A stretch of DNA of 64,000 nt from Pseudomonas sp. 31-12 (GCF_003151075.1 NZ_CP029482.1:1550001-1614000); one strand, 5' to 3'; counted from the stretch's first letter, positions 29,327 to 39,105 are shown. Notes: generated by a model from the sequence alone, not told the origin. Made by a program: numbers and translations.

Positions 29327-30109
29327 TTATTTGCCGCTGTACAGATTCAGATCGCCAAAGTGTTTCTTCTGAATGGTGGCGTAGGTGCCATCGTCGTGTA
29401 ACGCTTTGATACCTTTATTCAAAAGTTCTTTGAGGTCTTTGTTACCTTTAGAGATACCGATAGCTGTTTTGGACGGCAGCAATTCGCTGTCAACTGGCTT
29501 GCTGACTTCGTAGCCTTCACCCTTCGGCGACTTCAAAAAGCCCAGTTCGGCTTGCAGCATGTCCTGGATCGCTGCGTCGAGACGACCCGACATCAGGTCG
29601 GAATACACCTGATCCTGGTTCTGGTAGGCCTGGGTTTTCACACCGGCCTTGTCCAGCACGGCCTTGGCGTAGGCTTCCTGGATGGTGCCTTGCTCATAAC
29701 CGACAGTCTTGCCCTTCAGCGAAGCCACGTCTTCGCTCAGGCCGGAACCCTTCTTGAACACGTAAGCGGTTGGACCGGAGAACAGCTCATCGGAGAAGTC
29801 GATGACTTTTTCGCGGGCCGGGGTGACGGTCATCGAAGAGATCACACCGTCGAATTTATTGGCCTTCAGACCCGGAATCATGCCGTCGAAATCGCTTTCG
29901 ACCCATTTGCACTTGACCTTCAGCTCGGCGCAGATCGCGTTCCCCAGATCGATGTCGAAGCCCACCAGGCTGCCGTCGGCCGCTTTCGACTCAAACGGAG
30001 CATAGGAAGGGTCAACGCCAAAACGCAGTTCTTTGTATTCCTTTGCCATGGCGGAACCAGCAGCCATGCACAACGCCAGTGCAGAAAGGGTCAGCAATGC
30101 TTTTTTCAT
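29327..30109 (-). CDS. aotJ: Periplasmic basic amino acid-binding protein (AotJ/ArgT-like)
   Basis: 260 residues. Signal peptide LLTLSALALCMAAGSAMA (cleavage after about residue 22); solute-binding family 3 fold, opening with LRFGVDPSYAPFESKAADGS and the conserved GFDIDLGNAI segment. Substrate specificity (arginine, ornithine, lysine or histidine) is inferred from the operon, not from binding residues. Promoter proximal gene; separated from the permeases by an attenuator, which fits the usual excess of binding protein. Confidence 0.88.
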   Translation of the reverse strand: MKKALLTLSALALCMAAGSAMAKEYKELRFGVDPSYAPFESKAADGSLVGFDIDLGNAICAELKVKCKWVESDFDGMIPGLKANKFDGVISSMTVTPAREKVIDFSDELFSGPTAYVFKKGSGLSEDVASLKGKTVGYEQGTIQEAYAKAVLDKAGVKTQAYQNQDQVYSDLMSGRLDAAIQDMLQAELGFLKSPKGEGYEVSKPVDSELLPSKTAIGISKGNKDLKELLNKGIKALHDDGTYATIQKKHFGDLNLYSGK

Positions 30110-30426
30110 TATTCAATCCCTAAGAACCAATATGAGCGCTTGTGGCGCAGAATTATTGTTACTGGAAAGCGTAAGACCTAATGAAAGTAGCAATTTCCGA
30201 ACCAGAGTCCCGAACAAGCGTTTAAAAGGTGATACAAGAAGTGGCAACAGGGGATTTGTGCACGAAATCGGGCGTCGAAAAATAGCTGCACCAAATCAGG
30301 TCATGGAGACGCAAATCCTGTGGCGAGGGAGCTTGCTCCCGCTGGAGCGCGAAGCGGTCCGCTGTAGAAAATTTGCGACTGCTTCGCAGCCGAACGGGAG
30401 CAAGCTCCCTCGCCACAAAGGTTCTT
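30110..30426. other. Intergenic region upstream of aotJ (317 bases)
   Basis: Contains the aotJ promoter region and, at its right end, a REP doublet. No gene or other motif was found. No clear ArgR site could be picked out by eye. Confidence 0.4.
30319..30417. repeat. REP doublet (type 2, tgtggcgagggagc)
   Basis: tgtggcgagggagcttgctc and the reverse complement of it, separated by about 50 bases. Marks the other junction of the aot-like operon with the ligase gene. Confidence 0.9.
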
Positions 30427-32115
30427 TCAGCCCAACAAATCCTGCAGCGTTGCGAGGTTGTCTGCTTCTTCCACCGACTTGTCCCGCCGCCACCTCAGCA
30501 TCCGCGGAAACCGCACGGCAATCCCGCTCTTGTGGCGTTTCGACAGGGCAATGCCCTCAAATCCCAACTCAAACACCAGGCTCGGTTTCACACTGCTCAC
30601 CGGCCCGAATTTCTCCACTGTGGTCTTGCGCACGATGCTGTCGACCTGACGCATTTCCTCATCGGTCAGCCCGGAATAGGCTTTGGCGAACGGCACCAGG
30701 GTTCGTTCGCTGGCGTCCGGCGGGCCGTCCCAGACCGCGAAGGTGTAATCGCTGTAGAGATTCGCCCGGCGACCATGGCCTCGCTGCGCATAAATCAGCA
30801 CCGCGTCGACGCTGAAGGGGTCGACTTTCCATTTCCACCAGACGCCCATGTCCTTGGTCCGGCCGACGCCATACAGCGCATCCCGGGCCTTGAGCATCAT
30901 GCCTTCGACGCCTAGGCTGCGGGAGGCTTCGCGTTGTTTGGCGAGGTCAAACCAGTCTTCGCCGGTCAGCACCGGTGAGGTGAGTAACACCGGGTTGTTG
31001 CAGGTGCCGACGAGTTGATCGAGTTGAGCGCGGCGTTTGGCCTGAGGCTGACTGCGCCAGTCCTCGCCTTGCCATTCCAGCAGGTCGTAGGCGAGGACCA
31101 CTACGGGCACTTCTTCGAGAATTTTCTTGTCCAGGGTTTTGCGGCCGATCCGCTGCTGCAACAGGGCGAACGGCATGACCGCGGGAGCGGCCGGCGATTG
31201 CGGGTTGAAGACATCGTCAGTATTCGGTCGAGGAGTTTTCCAGGCGACGATTTCACCATCGATCACTGTCCCGTCCGGCAAACCGTGCAACAGGCTGTCG
31301 AGTTCGGGAAAGCGCTCGGTCACCAGTTCTTCGCCGCGTGACCAGATCCACAGGCGCCCCTCACGCTTGACCACTTGAGCGCGGATGCCATCCCACTTCC
31401 ATTCCACTTGCCACTGGCTCGCCGGGCCGAGCACGGCTTCGAACTGCTCGACCGGTTGTGAGAGGGCGTGGGCCAAAAAAAACGGGTAGGGCTGGCCACC
31501 GCGTTGGGCATGTTCGTCGGACGATTCCGGTGCGATCAATTTCAGATAATTGGCCGCGCTCGGACGATTCGACAGGTCGGTGTAACCGACCAGCCGCTGG
31601 GCCACGCGTTTGCTGTCGAGCCCGGCCATGGAGGCCAGGGCACGGGTTACCAACAGCTTGGAAACCCCGACGCGGAAACTGCCGGTGATGAGTTTGATGC
31701 AGAGCATCAGGCTATGGCGATCCAGTTGCGCCCAGAGCGCGGGCAGTCGCTCGACGAGGACTTCCGGGGACTCACCGCGCAGTGGCAGCAGCTTGTCTTC
31801 GATCCATACCGCCAGCCCGTCGGTGGAGCTGTGCAGGGTTTCGGGCAGCACCAGCGAAATCGTTTCCGCCAGATCGCCGACCGCTTGATAACTCTCTTCG
31901 AACAGCCAAGGCTCAAGTCCGGAAAAATCGACCGCCAGCTCACGCAGCACGCGTACCGGCACCAGTTGCCGTGGGCGTCCACCGGACAAGAAGTACACCG
32001 CCCACGCGGCGTCTTCGGGGGCGGCCTGGGCGAAGTAGGATTGCATCGCAGCCAGTTTGGCATTGCTTGAAGTGGTAGCGTCGAGTTCGGCATACAGCTC
32101 GGCGAATGCCTTCAT
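30427..32115 (-). CDS. ATP-dependent DNA ligase of the Lhr/MPE/exonuclease cluster
   Basis: 562 residues. N-terminal helical DNA-binding domain (about 1-200), nucleotidyltransferase core with the adenylated Lys in EWKWDGIRAQ (Lys 240), motif III VIDGEIVAW, motif IV EGMMLKARDALY, motif V WWKWKVDPFSVD; C-terminal OB domain. Similar to bacterial LigC/LigB-type ATP ligases tied to DNA damage response. Overlaps the exonuclease gene by four bases, so coupled. Not the NAD+ replicative ligase. Confidence 0.93.
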   Translation of the reverse strand: MKAFAELYAELDATTSSNAKLAAMQSYFAQAAPEDAAWAVYFLSGGRPRQLVPVRVLRELAVDFSGLEPWLFEESYQAVGDLAETISLVLPETLHSSTDGLAVWIEDKLLPLRGESPEVLVERLPALWAQLDRHSLMLCIKLITGSFRVGVSKLLVTRALASMAGLDSKRVAQRLVGYTDLSNRPSAANYLKLIAPESSDEHAQRGGQPYPFFLAHALSQPVEQFEAVLGPASQWQVEWKWDGIRAQVVKREGRLWIWSRGEELVTERFPELDSLLHGLPDGTVIDGEIVAWKTPRPNTDDVFNPQSPAAPAVMPFALLQQRIGRKTLDKKILEEVPVVVLAYDLLEWQGEDWRSQPQAKRRAQLDQLVGTCNNPVLLTSPVLTGEDWFDLAKQREASRSLGVEGMMLKARDALYGVGRTKDMGVWWKWKVDPFSVDAVLIYAQRGHGRRANLYSDYTFAVWDGPPDASERTLVPFAKAYSGLTDEEMRQVDSIVRKTTVEKFGPVSSVKPSLVFELGFEGIALSKRHKSGIAVRFPRMLRWRRDKSVEEADNLATLQDLLG

Positions 32116-33146
32116 GACAGCACCTCGGCGGTCTCGGGTTCGACGGCGGCGTTGTCGTCCTCATCGTCGCCATACTCCGTGCTGAAACCCATGGCATCGA
32201 GGCCTTGTTCGCGCAGATGACGCACCAACACCCCGACCGAACCGTGGGTGACCATCACCCGTTCGGCGCCGGTCTGTTCGATGGCCCAGAGCAGGCCCGG
32301 CCAGTCGGCGTGGTCGGACAATACAAAACCGCGGTCGACACCGCGTCTGCGCCGCGTGCCGCGCAAGCGCATCCAGCCACTGGCGAAGCCATCACTGTAA
32401 TCGCCAAACCGGCGCATCCAGGTGCTGGCGCCGGCCGATGGCGGGGCGATGACCAGCGCCTTGCGCATCATCGGGTCGCTTTTCAGAACATCGCCGGCAT
32501 AGATCGTGGGCGGTATAAAAACGCCGCTGTCGCGATACACCCGATTCAGTGGTTCGACGGCGCCATGCACCAAGATGGGGCCGAGACTGGCGTCGATGCC
32601 GTGGAGAATCCGCTGGGCCTTGCCGAAGGAATAACAGAACAGGACGCTGGTTTTGTCGACGGAGGCATTGGCCTGCCACCACTGATTGACCTCGGCAAAG
32701 ACCTGCGCCTGGGGTTGCCAGCGATAGATGGGCAGGCCAAAGGTCGACTCCGTGATGAAGGTATGGCACTTCACCGGTTCGAATGGCGTGCAGGTGCCGT
32801 CAGGCTCGATTTTGTAATCCCCGGAGGCCACCCAGACTTCGCCGCCGTATTCCAGGCGAACCTGGGCGGAGCCGAGGACGTGGCCGGCGGGGTGAAAACT
32901 CAGGGTGACACCGTGGTGCTGCAAGCGCTCGCCATAGGCCAGGGTTTGCAGGTTGATGTCCTGGCCCAATCGCGCACGCAAAATCCCTTCGCCGGGCGCG
33001 GCCGCCAGGTAATGCTGGTTGCCGGTACGGGCGTGGTCGCCGTGAGCATGAGTGATGACCGAACGCTCGACTGGCCGCCACGGGTCGATATAGAAATCGC
33101 CGGCGGGGCAGTACAAACCTTCAGGACGCGCGATAACAAGATCCAT
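32112..33146 (-). CDS. Ligase-associated DNA exonuclease (metallo-beta-lactamase fold)
   Basis: 344 residues. Metallo-beta-lactamase/beta-CASP fold: HxHxDH is THAHGDHARTG (about 33-43), then HPAGHVLGSAQV (about 82-93) and ASGDYK metal residues. Related to SNM1/artemis-type nucleases; the P. putida homologue is a 5'-3' DNA exonuclease. Translationally coupled to the ligase. The C-terminal tail is acidic (EYGDDEDDNAAVEPETAEVL). Confidence 0.92.
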   Translation of the reverse strand: MDLVIARPEGLYCPAGDFYIDPWRPVERSVITHAHGDHARTGNQHYLAAAPGEGILRARLGQDINLQTLAYGERLQHHGVTLSFHPAGHVLGSAQVRLEYGGEVWVASGDYKIEPDGTCTPFEPVKCHTFITESTFGLPIYRWQPQAQVFAEVNQWWQANASVDKTSVLFCYSFGKAQRILHGIDASLGPILVHGAVEPLNRVYRDSGVFIPPTIYAGDVLKSDPMMRKALVIAPPSAGASTWMRRFGDYSDGFASGWMRLRGTRRRRGVDRGFVLSDHADWPGLLWAIEQTGAERVMVTHGSVGVLVRHLREQGLDAMGFSTEYGDDEDDNAAVEPETAEVLS

Positions 33147-33247
33147 GTTGTTACCAAAATGGGGGGACTTGTTAGCTATGAGGTTTGCGCGAAGCCAGAA
33201 GTTCTATCGAGATTTCAAGGATGAGTAAGATCCCAGTGTGGGGCAAC

Positions 33248-33380
33248 TGTGGCGAGGGGGCTTGCCGGAACGCCGCATCGCCCCGTTCGGCTGCGAAGCA
33301 GTCGTAAACCGTTGAGTGCGGTTTGACTTTGAAATGCCGGGGCCGCTTCGCGACCCAACGGGGCAAGCCCCCTCGCCACA
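33248..33380. repeat. REP-type doublet (type 2, larger divergent copy)
   Basis: tgtggcgagggggcttgccg and ggcaagccccctcgccaca arms, with the linking sequence containing degenerate ccccgttcggctgcgaagca. Longer spacer than other copies. Confidence 0.8.
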
Positions 33381-33410
33381 GGTCGCTCCCACATTGGGTC
33401 GGTGGTGACG

Positions 33411-35861
33411 TTACTTGCCGGGTGTCAGGGTCAATCGAGTTTTGCCATAAACCTTGTCAAAGTTCTGCGGCTGCATCGGCAGGCTCATGTATTGCCCCTT
33501 CAGCCATGGATCAATGCTGTCGAGATAATTCGGGCTCGCCGGGTTGCTGGACTGACCGGTGCCGTTCTGCCCCATCAAAGGCTCCGCCTGGCCGAAATCA
33601 ACGATAAAGCGCATGGCCGGCGCCAGCGTGGTGTTGAAGTCCTGACCCCAGGTGAACGCCGCCGTGTTCAGCGTCGTGTGATCGCCCCCCGCCGCCAATG
33701 GACCGCGAACTGTCTGGCCATTGGCATTCTTCCATTCATAGCGGTGCAATTTCCCCCACTGCCAGGCTTTGTGATCGCCGCCCAATTGGCTATCACCGGC
33801 GCTGATCGCCGCCGCCAGACTGCGGGCGAGGATCGCCGGCTTGTCTTCTTTCTGCGGCGTGCGCGCGTCATCCCAGAACGGACTGTCTTCACGGCCCAGC
33901 AGGTGATCGGCCTGCGCGGCGTAGGACAACTTGCCGTTGGCGATAAAGGCTTTCCACGCCGGGCTGCTTTCCGGGCCCAGTTCGTCGAGGAAAATCTGCT
34001 TGGTACTTTCCTGCAGGAACAGCTCGTAGATCGCCGCATCCGCGGAGGTCGGGCTGAGTTTGCCGTCGAAGGCCATCAAGCGGGTCAGCGCCTCGCGAGC
34101 CTTGCCGCGCTCGGCCACCGGCAGCGCTTCGATGGCCTGTTTGAGCGGTTGGGCCATGCCCGGGGCTTCAAACATTTTCTTCAGTTTGGCGGCGAACGTC
34201 GTGGTCTGGTCGTATTGCATCGCGATCACGCTGCGCGTGTCGTGTTTGCCCACACCCGCCAGTTCGGCCAGGCGTTCGCCACGCTCCGGCGCCGACCAGG
34301 AATTGGACAACTGCATGCCGTAGCCATGGGGAATGACCCGCTGGTTGGCGGTGCCGAGCCAGCCTTGGGCCGGGTCCTGGTCATACGGGTGGAGCATCGG
34401 GTCGGCGTAACCGTCCCAATCGTAGCGACCTTCCCAGCCCGGCGACGGCAGCAGGCCTTCACCTTCGCGACGGTTCGGGTAACGCCCGGTGACTTGCCAG
34501 CCGATGTTGCTGGCGTCGGCGAACACCAGGTTCAAGGCGATGGCGCGGATTTCGCGGCTGGCGTCCGAGGCTTTCTCGACGTTCTGCGCCCGGGACAGGT
34601 CGAAAAACGCGTCCAGGGTTTTGTCATCGGTGAAATTCGGCGTCTGCAAGGCCAGTCCGAAACCGTTGGCCAGTGTCGTGCCTTGAGCGCTGTTGAGCAG
34701 TGGACCGTGGCGGGTTTCGTAGACGACTTCGCGAATCGGCCGCTGGCCTTTGACGAAGTAGGTTTCGTTGCGCACGATCGCCGGCTGCCATTTGCCGCCG
34801 ACCTCATACGTGAGGCCGTTGCCCTGGCGTTTGATTTTTTCCAGGAACAGGTCCTGGTTGTCGCCCATGACCGAGGTCATGCTCCACGCAACTTTGCCGT
34901 TGAAACCGCCGAGCACCATGGGCAAACCGGCAATGGTCACGCCGGAAGCCTGGTATTTCGGTGCGCGAATCTGCACGTAGCTGTACCACGAAGGCACGCC
35001 CAACGGGCCATGGCTGTCGCTGGCCAGCAGGCTTTTGCCACTGCGGCTGCGTTGCGGGCCGATGGCCCAGTTGTTCGACGAGGTAGCGCCCAGCAGGTTC
35101 AGGTCGGACAGTTGCGCGGTGGCTTTGCTGATGTCGGCCAGGCCCGGGATGGCGCCATTGAGCTTGATGCCCTGAAGTTTTTCGGCTTCGCCCTGCGGCA
35201 GTTTTTCGTCAGGCGCGGACGGCGTCAGCCAGCCGAGTTTGTCGGTGGTGACGGTTTGGGCCAGCATCAGCGCGGCAATTTCTTCCGGCAGGTTGGCGGA
35301 CTGGCTGAAGTTCAGCAGGCAGAAAATAAGCGCCGAATCTTCCGGTTTCCAGTATTCGGGCTTGTAACCGGTGGCTGCGAGGTCGGCCGGCAGCTTGTCG
35401 CGGAAACGGAACAGGTAGGCATTAACGCCGCGCGCATAGACTTCGAAGAAGCGTTTGAGACGCGGCGAAGAGGCCTTATATAGCTCGCCGGCGCTTTTCT
35501 TCAGATTGACGGCGCGCATGTAGCGGTCGGCGTCCAGCGAATCCGAACCGGACATCTCCGACAAACGGCCCTGGGCCAACAGGCGCAAGGTCACCATTTG
35601 CGTGATGCGGTCGCTGGCGTGGACGTAGCCGAGGGCGAACAGGGCGTCGTGGAAGCTGTTGCTTTCGATCAGCGGCATGCCCATGGCATTGCGGCGCACC
35701 GAAACGTTCTGCGCCAGGCCCTTGAGCGGCTGCACGCCGGTGGTTGGCGGGAGGGTGTCCTGGGTGTTCCAGGTCTGACAACCGGTCAGGCTCAAAACAC
35801 CGGCCACTGCTGCGGCAACGCCGAACCGGGGAAGAAAATGTGTAAGGGCTGGCGAGGCCAT
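33411..35861 (-). CDS. quiP: Acyl-homoserine lactone acylase QuiP-like (penicillin acylase family)
   Basis: 816 residues from ATG 35861. Lipoprotein-like signal peptide with GVLSLTGC near residue 30. Ntn-hydrolase precursor: the autoproteolytic Ser is the S of SNNWAIGP (about 248), splitting an alpha chain from a beta chain. Close in sequence to P. aeruginosa QuiP, an acyl-homoserine-lactone acylase that destroys quorum-sensing signals by cutting the amide. Similar enzymes also cleave beta-lactams. Periplasmic or outer-membrane-facing. Substrate not shown by sequence; the family identification is firm. Confidence 0.92.
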   Translation of the reverse strand: MASPALTHFLPRFGVAAAVAGVLSLTGCQTWNTQDTLPPTTGVQPLKGLAQNVSVRRNAMGMPLIESNSFHDALFALGYVHASDRITQMVTLRLLAQGRLSEMSGSDSLDADRYMRAVNLKKSAGELYKASSPRLKRFFEVYARGVNAYLFRFRDKLPADLAATGYKPEYWKPEDSALIFCLLNFSQSANLPEEIAALMLAQTVTTDKLGWLTPSAPDEKLPQGEAEKLQGIKLNGAIPGLADISKATAQLSDLNLLGATSSNNWAIGPQRSRSGKSLLASDSHGPLGVPSWYSYVQIRAPKYQASGVTIAGLPMVLGGFNGKVAWSMTSVMGDNQDLFLEKIKRQGNGLTYEVGGKWQPAIVRNETYFVKGQRPIREVVYETRHGPLLNSAQGTTLANGFGLALQTPNFTDDKTLDAFFDLSRAQNVEKASDASREIRAIALNLVFADASNIGWQVTGRYPNRREGEGLLPSPGWEGRYDWDGYADPMLHPYDQDPAQGWLGTANQRVIPHGYGMQLSNSWSAPERGERLAELAGVGKHDTRSVIAMQYDQTTTFAAKLKKMFEAPGMAQPLKQAIEALPVAERGKAREALTRLMAFDGKLSPTSADAAIYELFLQESTKQIFLDELGPESSPAWKAFIANGKLSYAAQADHLLGREDSPFWDDARTPQKEDKPAILARSLAAAISAGDSQLGGDHKAWQWGKLHRYEWKNANGQTVRGPLAAGGDHTTLNTAAFTWGQDFNTTLAPAMRFIVDFGQAEPLMGQNGTGQSSNPASPNYLDSIDPWLKGQYMSLPMQPQNFDKVYGKTRLTLTPGK

Positions 35862-35987
35862 GGCAAAGCTCCTGCGGGGGTAGAGGCGCAATAAAGGCGC
35901 TACGTTAGAGAGCAGGAGGAGGGCGCGCAAGCGGGGTATCAGGTTATTTCGGGATTTGTCCGATAAACCAAAGGCCGAGATGGCTCT

Positions 35988-36120
35988 TGTGGCGAGGGAG
36001 CTTGCTCCCGCTGGTCTGCGAAGCAGACCCAAAACCCTTCACCGCGTTTTAACAATAAGATTGCGGTTGCAGGATTGGCGACTGCTGCGCAGCCGAGCGG
36101 GAACAAGCTTCCTCGCCACA
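35988..36120. repeat. REP doublet (type 2)
   Basis: tgtggcgagggagcttgctc left arm and gaacaagcttcctcgccaca right arm (slightly diverged), 90 bases apart. Part of a 587-base gap without an intact gene, which also holds the GST relic. Confidence 0.85.
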
Positions 36121-36135
36121 GAGTTAGCGTCGGGG

Positions 36136-36303
36136 TCAGGGTTTGGGTGGGTTGATCTTGGCCGCCAGGGCATACGCCTTCACCGTCGCCGGACGGGTCT
36201 AGATGTGGTTGAACCAGCGCAGCATGTACGGCAGGCCGGCTTCTTCCAGGAAAATCGAGATTTTGTGGCCGTTGGGGGTGGTCCAGTAATACAGGTCGAT
36301 CAT
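36136..36303 (-). pseudogene. Glutathione S-transferase relic (internal deletion plus amber stop)
   Basis: From ATG 36303 the frame reads MIDLYYWTTPNGHKISIFLE and EAGLPY, the beginning of a YfcG/Nu-class GST, and then directly MLRWFNHI-stop-TRPATVKAYALAAKINPPKP, which is the C-terminal end of the same family. About 150 middle codons are missing, and the Gln codon in HIQTRP has become TAG. Both events are seen in the sequence. Ends at 36136. Confidence 0.85.
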
Positions 36304-36448
36304 GCAGTACTCCACATCAAGAGACGTCGTAGGGTCGGACAGCGACCGCGGGCATCAAGTCGTCCTGTTTGCATTCGATGGCTTGCCTGTAAGAGGAGGT
36401 GATGCTGAAGTGCGTGAAATTCAATGACCTCGTGTGAGAAAAGTCGAC

Positions 36449-37000
36449 ATGGAGCTCAAGACCAACGCAGCACTGATCATCATCGACCAGCAAAAAGGCA
36501 TTCTGCAGCCCGGACTCGGTCGGCGAAATAATCCTGACGCCGAGGCGCGGATGCTCGATTTGCTGAGTCATTGGCGGCGAACCGGGCGGCCAGTGATTCA
36601 TGTGCAGCACTTGTCTCGCTCACCGGATTCAGTGTTCTGGCCGCAGCAATCGGGTGTAGAGATTCAGGAACGTTTCCAGCCGTTGGCCGGCGAGCAGTTG
36701 ATTCAGAAGCAGGTGCCGGATGCGTTTTGTGCGACCGGGCTGGAAGCGCGTTTGCGCGAGGCGGGGATCGAGCAGTTGATCATCGTGGGCGTTGCCACCC
36801 ACAACTCGGTGGAGTCCACAGCGCGAACGGCCGGGAATCTGGGGTTTGAGGCGTGGGTAGCGGAGGATGCGTGCTTTACGTTCGACAAGGCCGATTATTT
36901 TGGCCATGCGCATTCAGCCGAGGAAGTGCATGCGATGTCGCTGGGGAATTTGCACGGGGAATATGCGACGGTCGTCAGCAGCACACAGATTCTGGATTGA
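36449..37000 (+). CDS. Isochorismatase-fold hydrolase lacking the catalytic cysteine
   Basis: 183 residues from ATG 36449 (the GTG at 36434 is less likely). Fold and two of three catalytic positions are clear: Asp in LIIIDQQKGI (about 12), Lys in IQKQVPDAF (about 89). The third, normally Cys in TH.CV..TAR, is Ser: GVATHNSVESTARTAGN (codon TCG at about 36808). Members of this family that lost Cys include isochorismatases (PhzD/EntB type), but this one is not in such a cluster. Could be a vinyl-ether hydrolase, a dead enzyme, or a Ser-nucleophile variant. Confidence 0.8.
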   Translation: MELKTNAALIIIDQQKGILQPGLGRRNNPDAEARMLDLLSHWRRTGRPVIHVQHLSRSPDSVFWPQQSGVEIQERFQPLAGEQLIQKQVPDAFCATGLEARLREAGIEQLIIVGVATHNSVESTARTAGNLGFEAWVAEDACFTFDKADYFGHAHSAEEVHAMSLGNLHGEYATVVSSTQILD

Positions 37001-37018
37001 TGGCGGGTTTGAGGGCCT

Positions 37019-37110
37019 CTTCGCGAGCAAGCCCGCTCCCACATTAAATCTGCGGCGGATACAAATATGTGTCGGGCGCAGATTTAATGGGAGCGGGCTT
37101 GCTCGCGAAG
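37019..37110. repeat. REP doublet (type 1) with extended inner palindrome
   Basis: cttcgcgagcaagcccgctc and reverse complement. The inner flanks also pair: attaaatctgcg against cgcagatttaat, so symmetry extends beyond the usual REP arms. Confidence 0.88.
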
Positions 37111-37147
37111 GCGATTCAACTGGCGAAAAAATTATCCGCCCGAAGCA

Positions 37148-37357
37148 TCAAGCGCCGTGGCACTTCTTGAATTTCTTGCCGTTGCCGCACGGGCAAGGGT
37201 CGTTGCGGCCAACGTCTTTCAGGGCGTTGCGCACCGGTTCCTGGTGAGCGTGGCCGCAATTCGGGCCGTGGACATGGCCATGGTCGTGATCATGGTGGTC
37301 GTGATGGTCATGATCGTGGTTGCAGTCAGGGCCATGGACATGGGGTTGCTGGGTCAT
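37148..37357 (-). CDS. Histidine-rich SEC-C motif protein
   Basis: 69 residues. The first half is a His/Asp-rich metal-binding run ([20 protein letters not shown]), the second half ends in the SEC-C zinc motif [20 protein letters not shown] (about 49-68), as at the SecA C-terminus. No signal peptide; likely a cytoplasmic metal-binding accessory protein. Its start overlaps the stop of the LEA-type lipoprotein gene (37354) by four bases, so the two are translationally coupled. Confidence 0.85.
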   Translation of the reverse strand: MTQQPHVHGPDCNHDHDHHDHHDHDHGHVHGPNCGHAHQEPVRNALKDVGRNDPCPCGNGKKFKKCHGA

Positions 37358-37848
37358 CGGTTTTGCTCCGGAATTAAATCGGCGGGGATTATCACGCCAT
37401 TGCGCGCCAGGTGCACGTAGTGCGCGATGAATAAACCGGTTTCCATTTCACCTTCCAGCCGATAGGGGATGGGCTGATCGGGTTTTTTCAGCATTTTCAC
37501 CACGTCCCGCACCTTGGGCCACAGATTGGTGCGGATCGGCACCTTGAAATAGGCACTGCGTTTGGGGCCGACGGTGAACCAGTGTTCATGCTCGCCTTCG
37601 GTCAGCAGCATGTCGCCCAGGTGAATGCGGTATTCGAGGCCGCGCACCGTGAGGTCGCTGTCGTTGGGGTTGTCGACGCGAAAGTGCAGGATGAATTTCT
37701 GCTCCATCAACTTGGCCCGGACCACTTCGACCTTGACCAGATGCACTTGCGGATCCGGCAGATCGTCACCGAACCAGGACGCGCAGCCGCCGAGCCCCAG
37801 AAAGAGGAGCAGAGTGAACAGATAGAGTGCGAGTCGCCGGGTGATCAT
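37354..37848 (-). CDS. LEA type 2 (WHy) domain lipoprotein
   Basis: 164 residues from ATG 37848. Lipobox LGGCASWF with Cys at about 22; the rest is a LEA14/WHy beta domain ([20 protein letters not shown] with NPND, about 38-62), common in stress-related Pseudomonas lipoproteins. Function unknown beyond the fold. Coupled to the His-rich SEC-C gene. Confidence 0.85.
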   Translation of the reverse strand: MITRRLALYLFTLLLFLGLGGCASWFGDDLPDPQVHLVKVEVVRAKLMEQKFILHFRVDNPNDSDLTVRGLEYRIHLGDMLLTEGEHEHWFTVGPKRSAYFKVPIRTNLWPKVRDVVKMLKKPDQPIPYRLEGEMETGLFIAHYVHLARNGVIIPADLIPEQNR

Positions 37849-37864
37849 GGTGACGTCTCTCCCT

Positions 37865-37997
37865 TGTAGCCGCTGGCGAAGCATGCGTTCGGCTGCGCAG
37901 CAGTCGTAAATCCTGCTGGCTTGGTCTGCCTGAAACACCGCGTTTACCTGATTCACGACTGCTACGCAGCCGAACGCAGGCTTCGCCAGCTGCTACA
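37865..37997. repeat. Long palindromic doublet (third type, tgtagc.gctggcgaagc)
   Basis: Arms tgtagccgctggcgaagcat and gcttcgccagctgctaca, plus inner arms gcgttcggctgcgcagcagtcgt against acgactgctacgcagccgaacgc. It differs from both other REP cores but shares the inner cggctgcg..gcagtcgt sequence with the type 2 spacers. Confidence 0.75.
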
Positions 37998-38005
37998 GGG
38001 TTCGC

Positions 38006-38482
38006 TCAACTGCCGAAATACCCCGCACAACACTTCTTGAATTTCTGCCCGCTGGCACATGGGCAGGCATCGTTGCGTCCGGCCTTGAGTTGCACGGTGG
38101 GGTCGATGAAGTACCAGTGCCCGGCGTTCTGCACGAACGAGGAGCGCTCGCGGTGGCTGTGTTCGCCGCCCCCGTCATGCCAGCGCGCGGTGAAGGTGAC
38201 GAACGCGTGTTCCGGTTGGCCGCCCAATACCTCGGAGCTTTCCACTTCGAGCCCCAGCCAGGTGCTTTGCGCGCTCCAGTCGCTGATTGACTGACGATCC
38301 AGGCCGGCCTGTTGCGCGGGCAGGGTGGTCGCCACCAGATAGTCGATCAGCCCCAGCACATACGCGCTGTAGCGCGAGCGCATCAAGGCTTCGGCGCACG
38401 GCGCCGGATGCCCGGCATGGTAATGGCCGCAGCAGGCATCGAGCAGGGTGCCGCTGCCGCAAGGGCAAATGGATGTACTCAT
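38006..38482 (-). CDS. YchJ family protein with two SEC-C motifs
   Basis: 158 residues from ATG 38482. SEC-C motif at the N-terminus ([14 protein letters not shown]) and again at the C-terminus ([15 protein letters not shown], about 138-152), with the YchJ NTF2-like domain between. E. coli YchJ is uncharacterised. It lies 4 bases after the DUF6231 gene, likely in one transcript. Cytoplasmic. Confidence 0.9.
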   Translation of the reverse strand: MSTSICPCGSGTLLDACCGHYHAGHPAPCAEALMRSRYSAYVLGLIDYLVATTLPAQQAGLDRQSISDWSAQSTWLGLEVESSEVLGGQPEHAFVTFTARWHDGGGEHSHRERSSFVQNAGHWYFIDPTVQLKAGRNDACPCASGQKFKKCCAGYFGS

Positions 38483-38486
38483 TGCG

Positions 38487-38984
38487 TTACCACCAATATT
38501 TCCCGAAGTTTTCCGGATTGGCCCAGAACCGCGAGTTGAGCCAGTCGGGCACCTGTTTATAGTCAAGCAGATCGTAGGTGAACAGCGTCAGCACTTGATC
38601 GTCGCGCTGGAAGCGTTCGCTGGCCTGCAAGGCCAGGGAAAAGAAATCCGTCTCCAGCCAGCCGCTGGCGGGCAAATCCGCCAGCACCGCAATGCGACTG
38701 GCGTTCAGGTTACGGATCCCGCCTAACAGATTCAGACCGTCACGCTTAGGCAGGTGTTCAAGGCAATCGACCACCAGCGCCAGGTCAAATCGACGCGCCG
38801 CCAGTTCGGCCGGCAGTGGGCCGGGAGCAGCGAACGCCACGCAGCAATCCGGGTGCGCGAGCTTGAACGCCTCAAGCGCGGGAAACTCGCTGGCGCCGAT
38901 CAACAACAGGCGTGCGGGGGCGTATCGATCCAGCAAAGCGGCCAACGCCTGCTGGGGCGTGCGCGAAGAAATACCTGCAATCAT
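38487..38984 (-). CDS. DUF6231 family (methyltransferase-like) protein
   Basis: 165 residues. The middle part has an AdoMet-methyltransferase-like acidic motif [12 protein letters not shown] (about 72-83), and [16 protein letters not shown] replaces the usual glycine-rich motif I, so cofactor binding is doubtful. Matches the DUF6231 family I know from Pseudomonas; function unknown. First of a pair with the YchJ gene. Confidence 0.72.
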   Translation of the reverse strand: MIAGISSRTPQQALAALLDRYAPARLLLIGASEFPALEAFKLAHPDCCVAFAAPGPLPAELAARRFDLALVVDCLEHLPKRDGLNLLGGIRNLNASRIAVLADLPASGWLETDFFSLALQASERFQRDDQVLTLFTYDLLDYKQVPDWLNSRFWANPENFGKYWW

Positions 38985-39105
38985 CAGAAATCCTCAATCA
39001 GAGCACCAAGACTAGCCTGCCCGAAGGTCCGGGCCTAGAGCGGGTTTGCACCAAAATCGGCGAACTGCCGTGAATGCGGGGGGAAACAGCGGTGGCCTAT
39101 TGCTG

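Noticed and set aside
25916..30109. That the ABC operon is the main aot locus with argR
   Set aside because: argR and the aru genes, which follow aotP in P. aeruginosa, are absent; a paralogue is more likely.
33402..35483. 693-codon plus-strand frame opposite quiP
   Set aside because: Antisense shadow of the acylase; no family resemblance.
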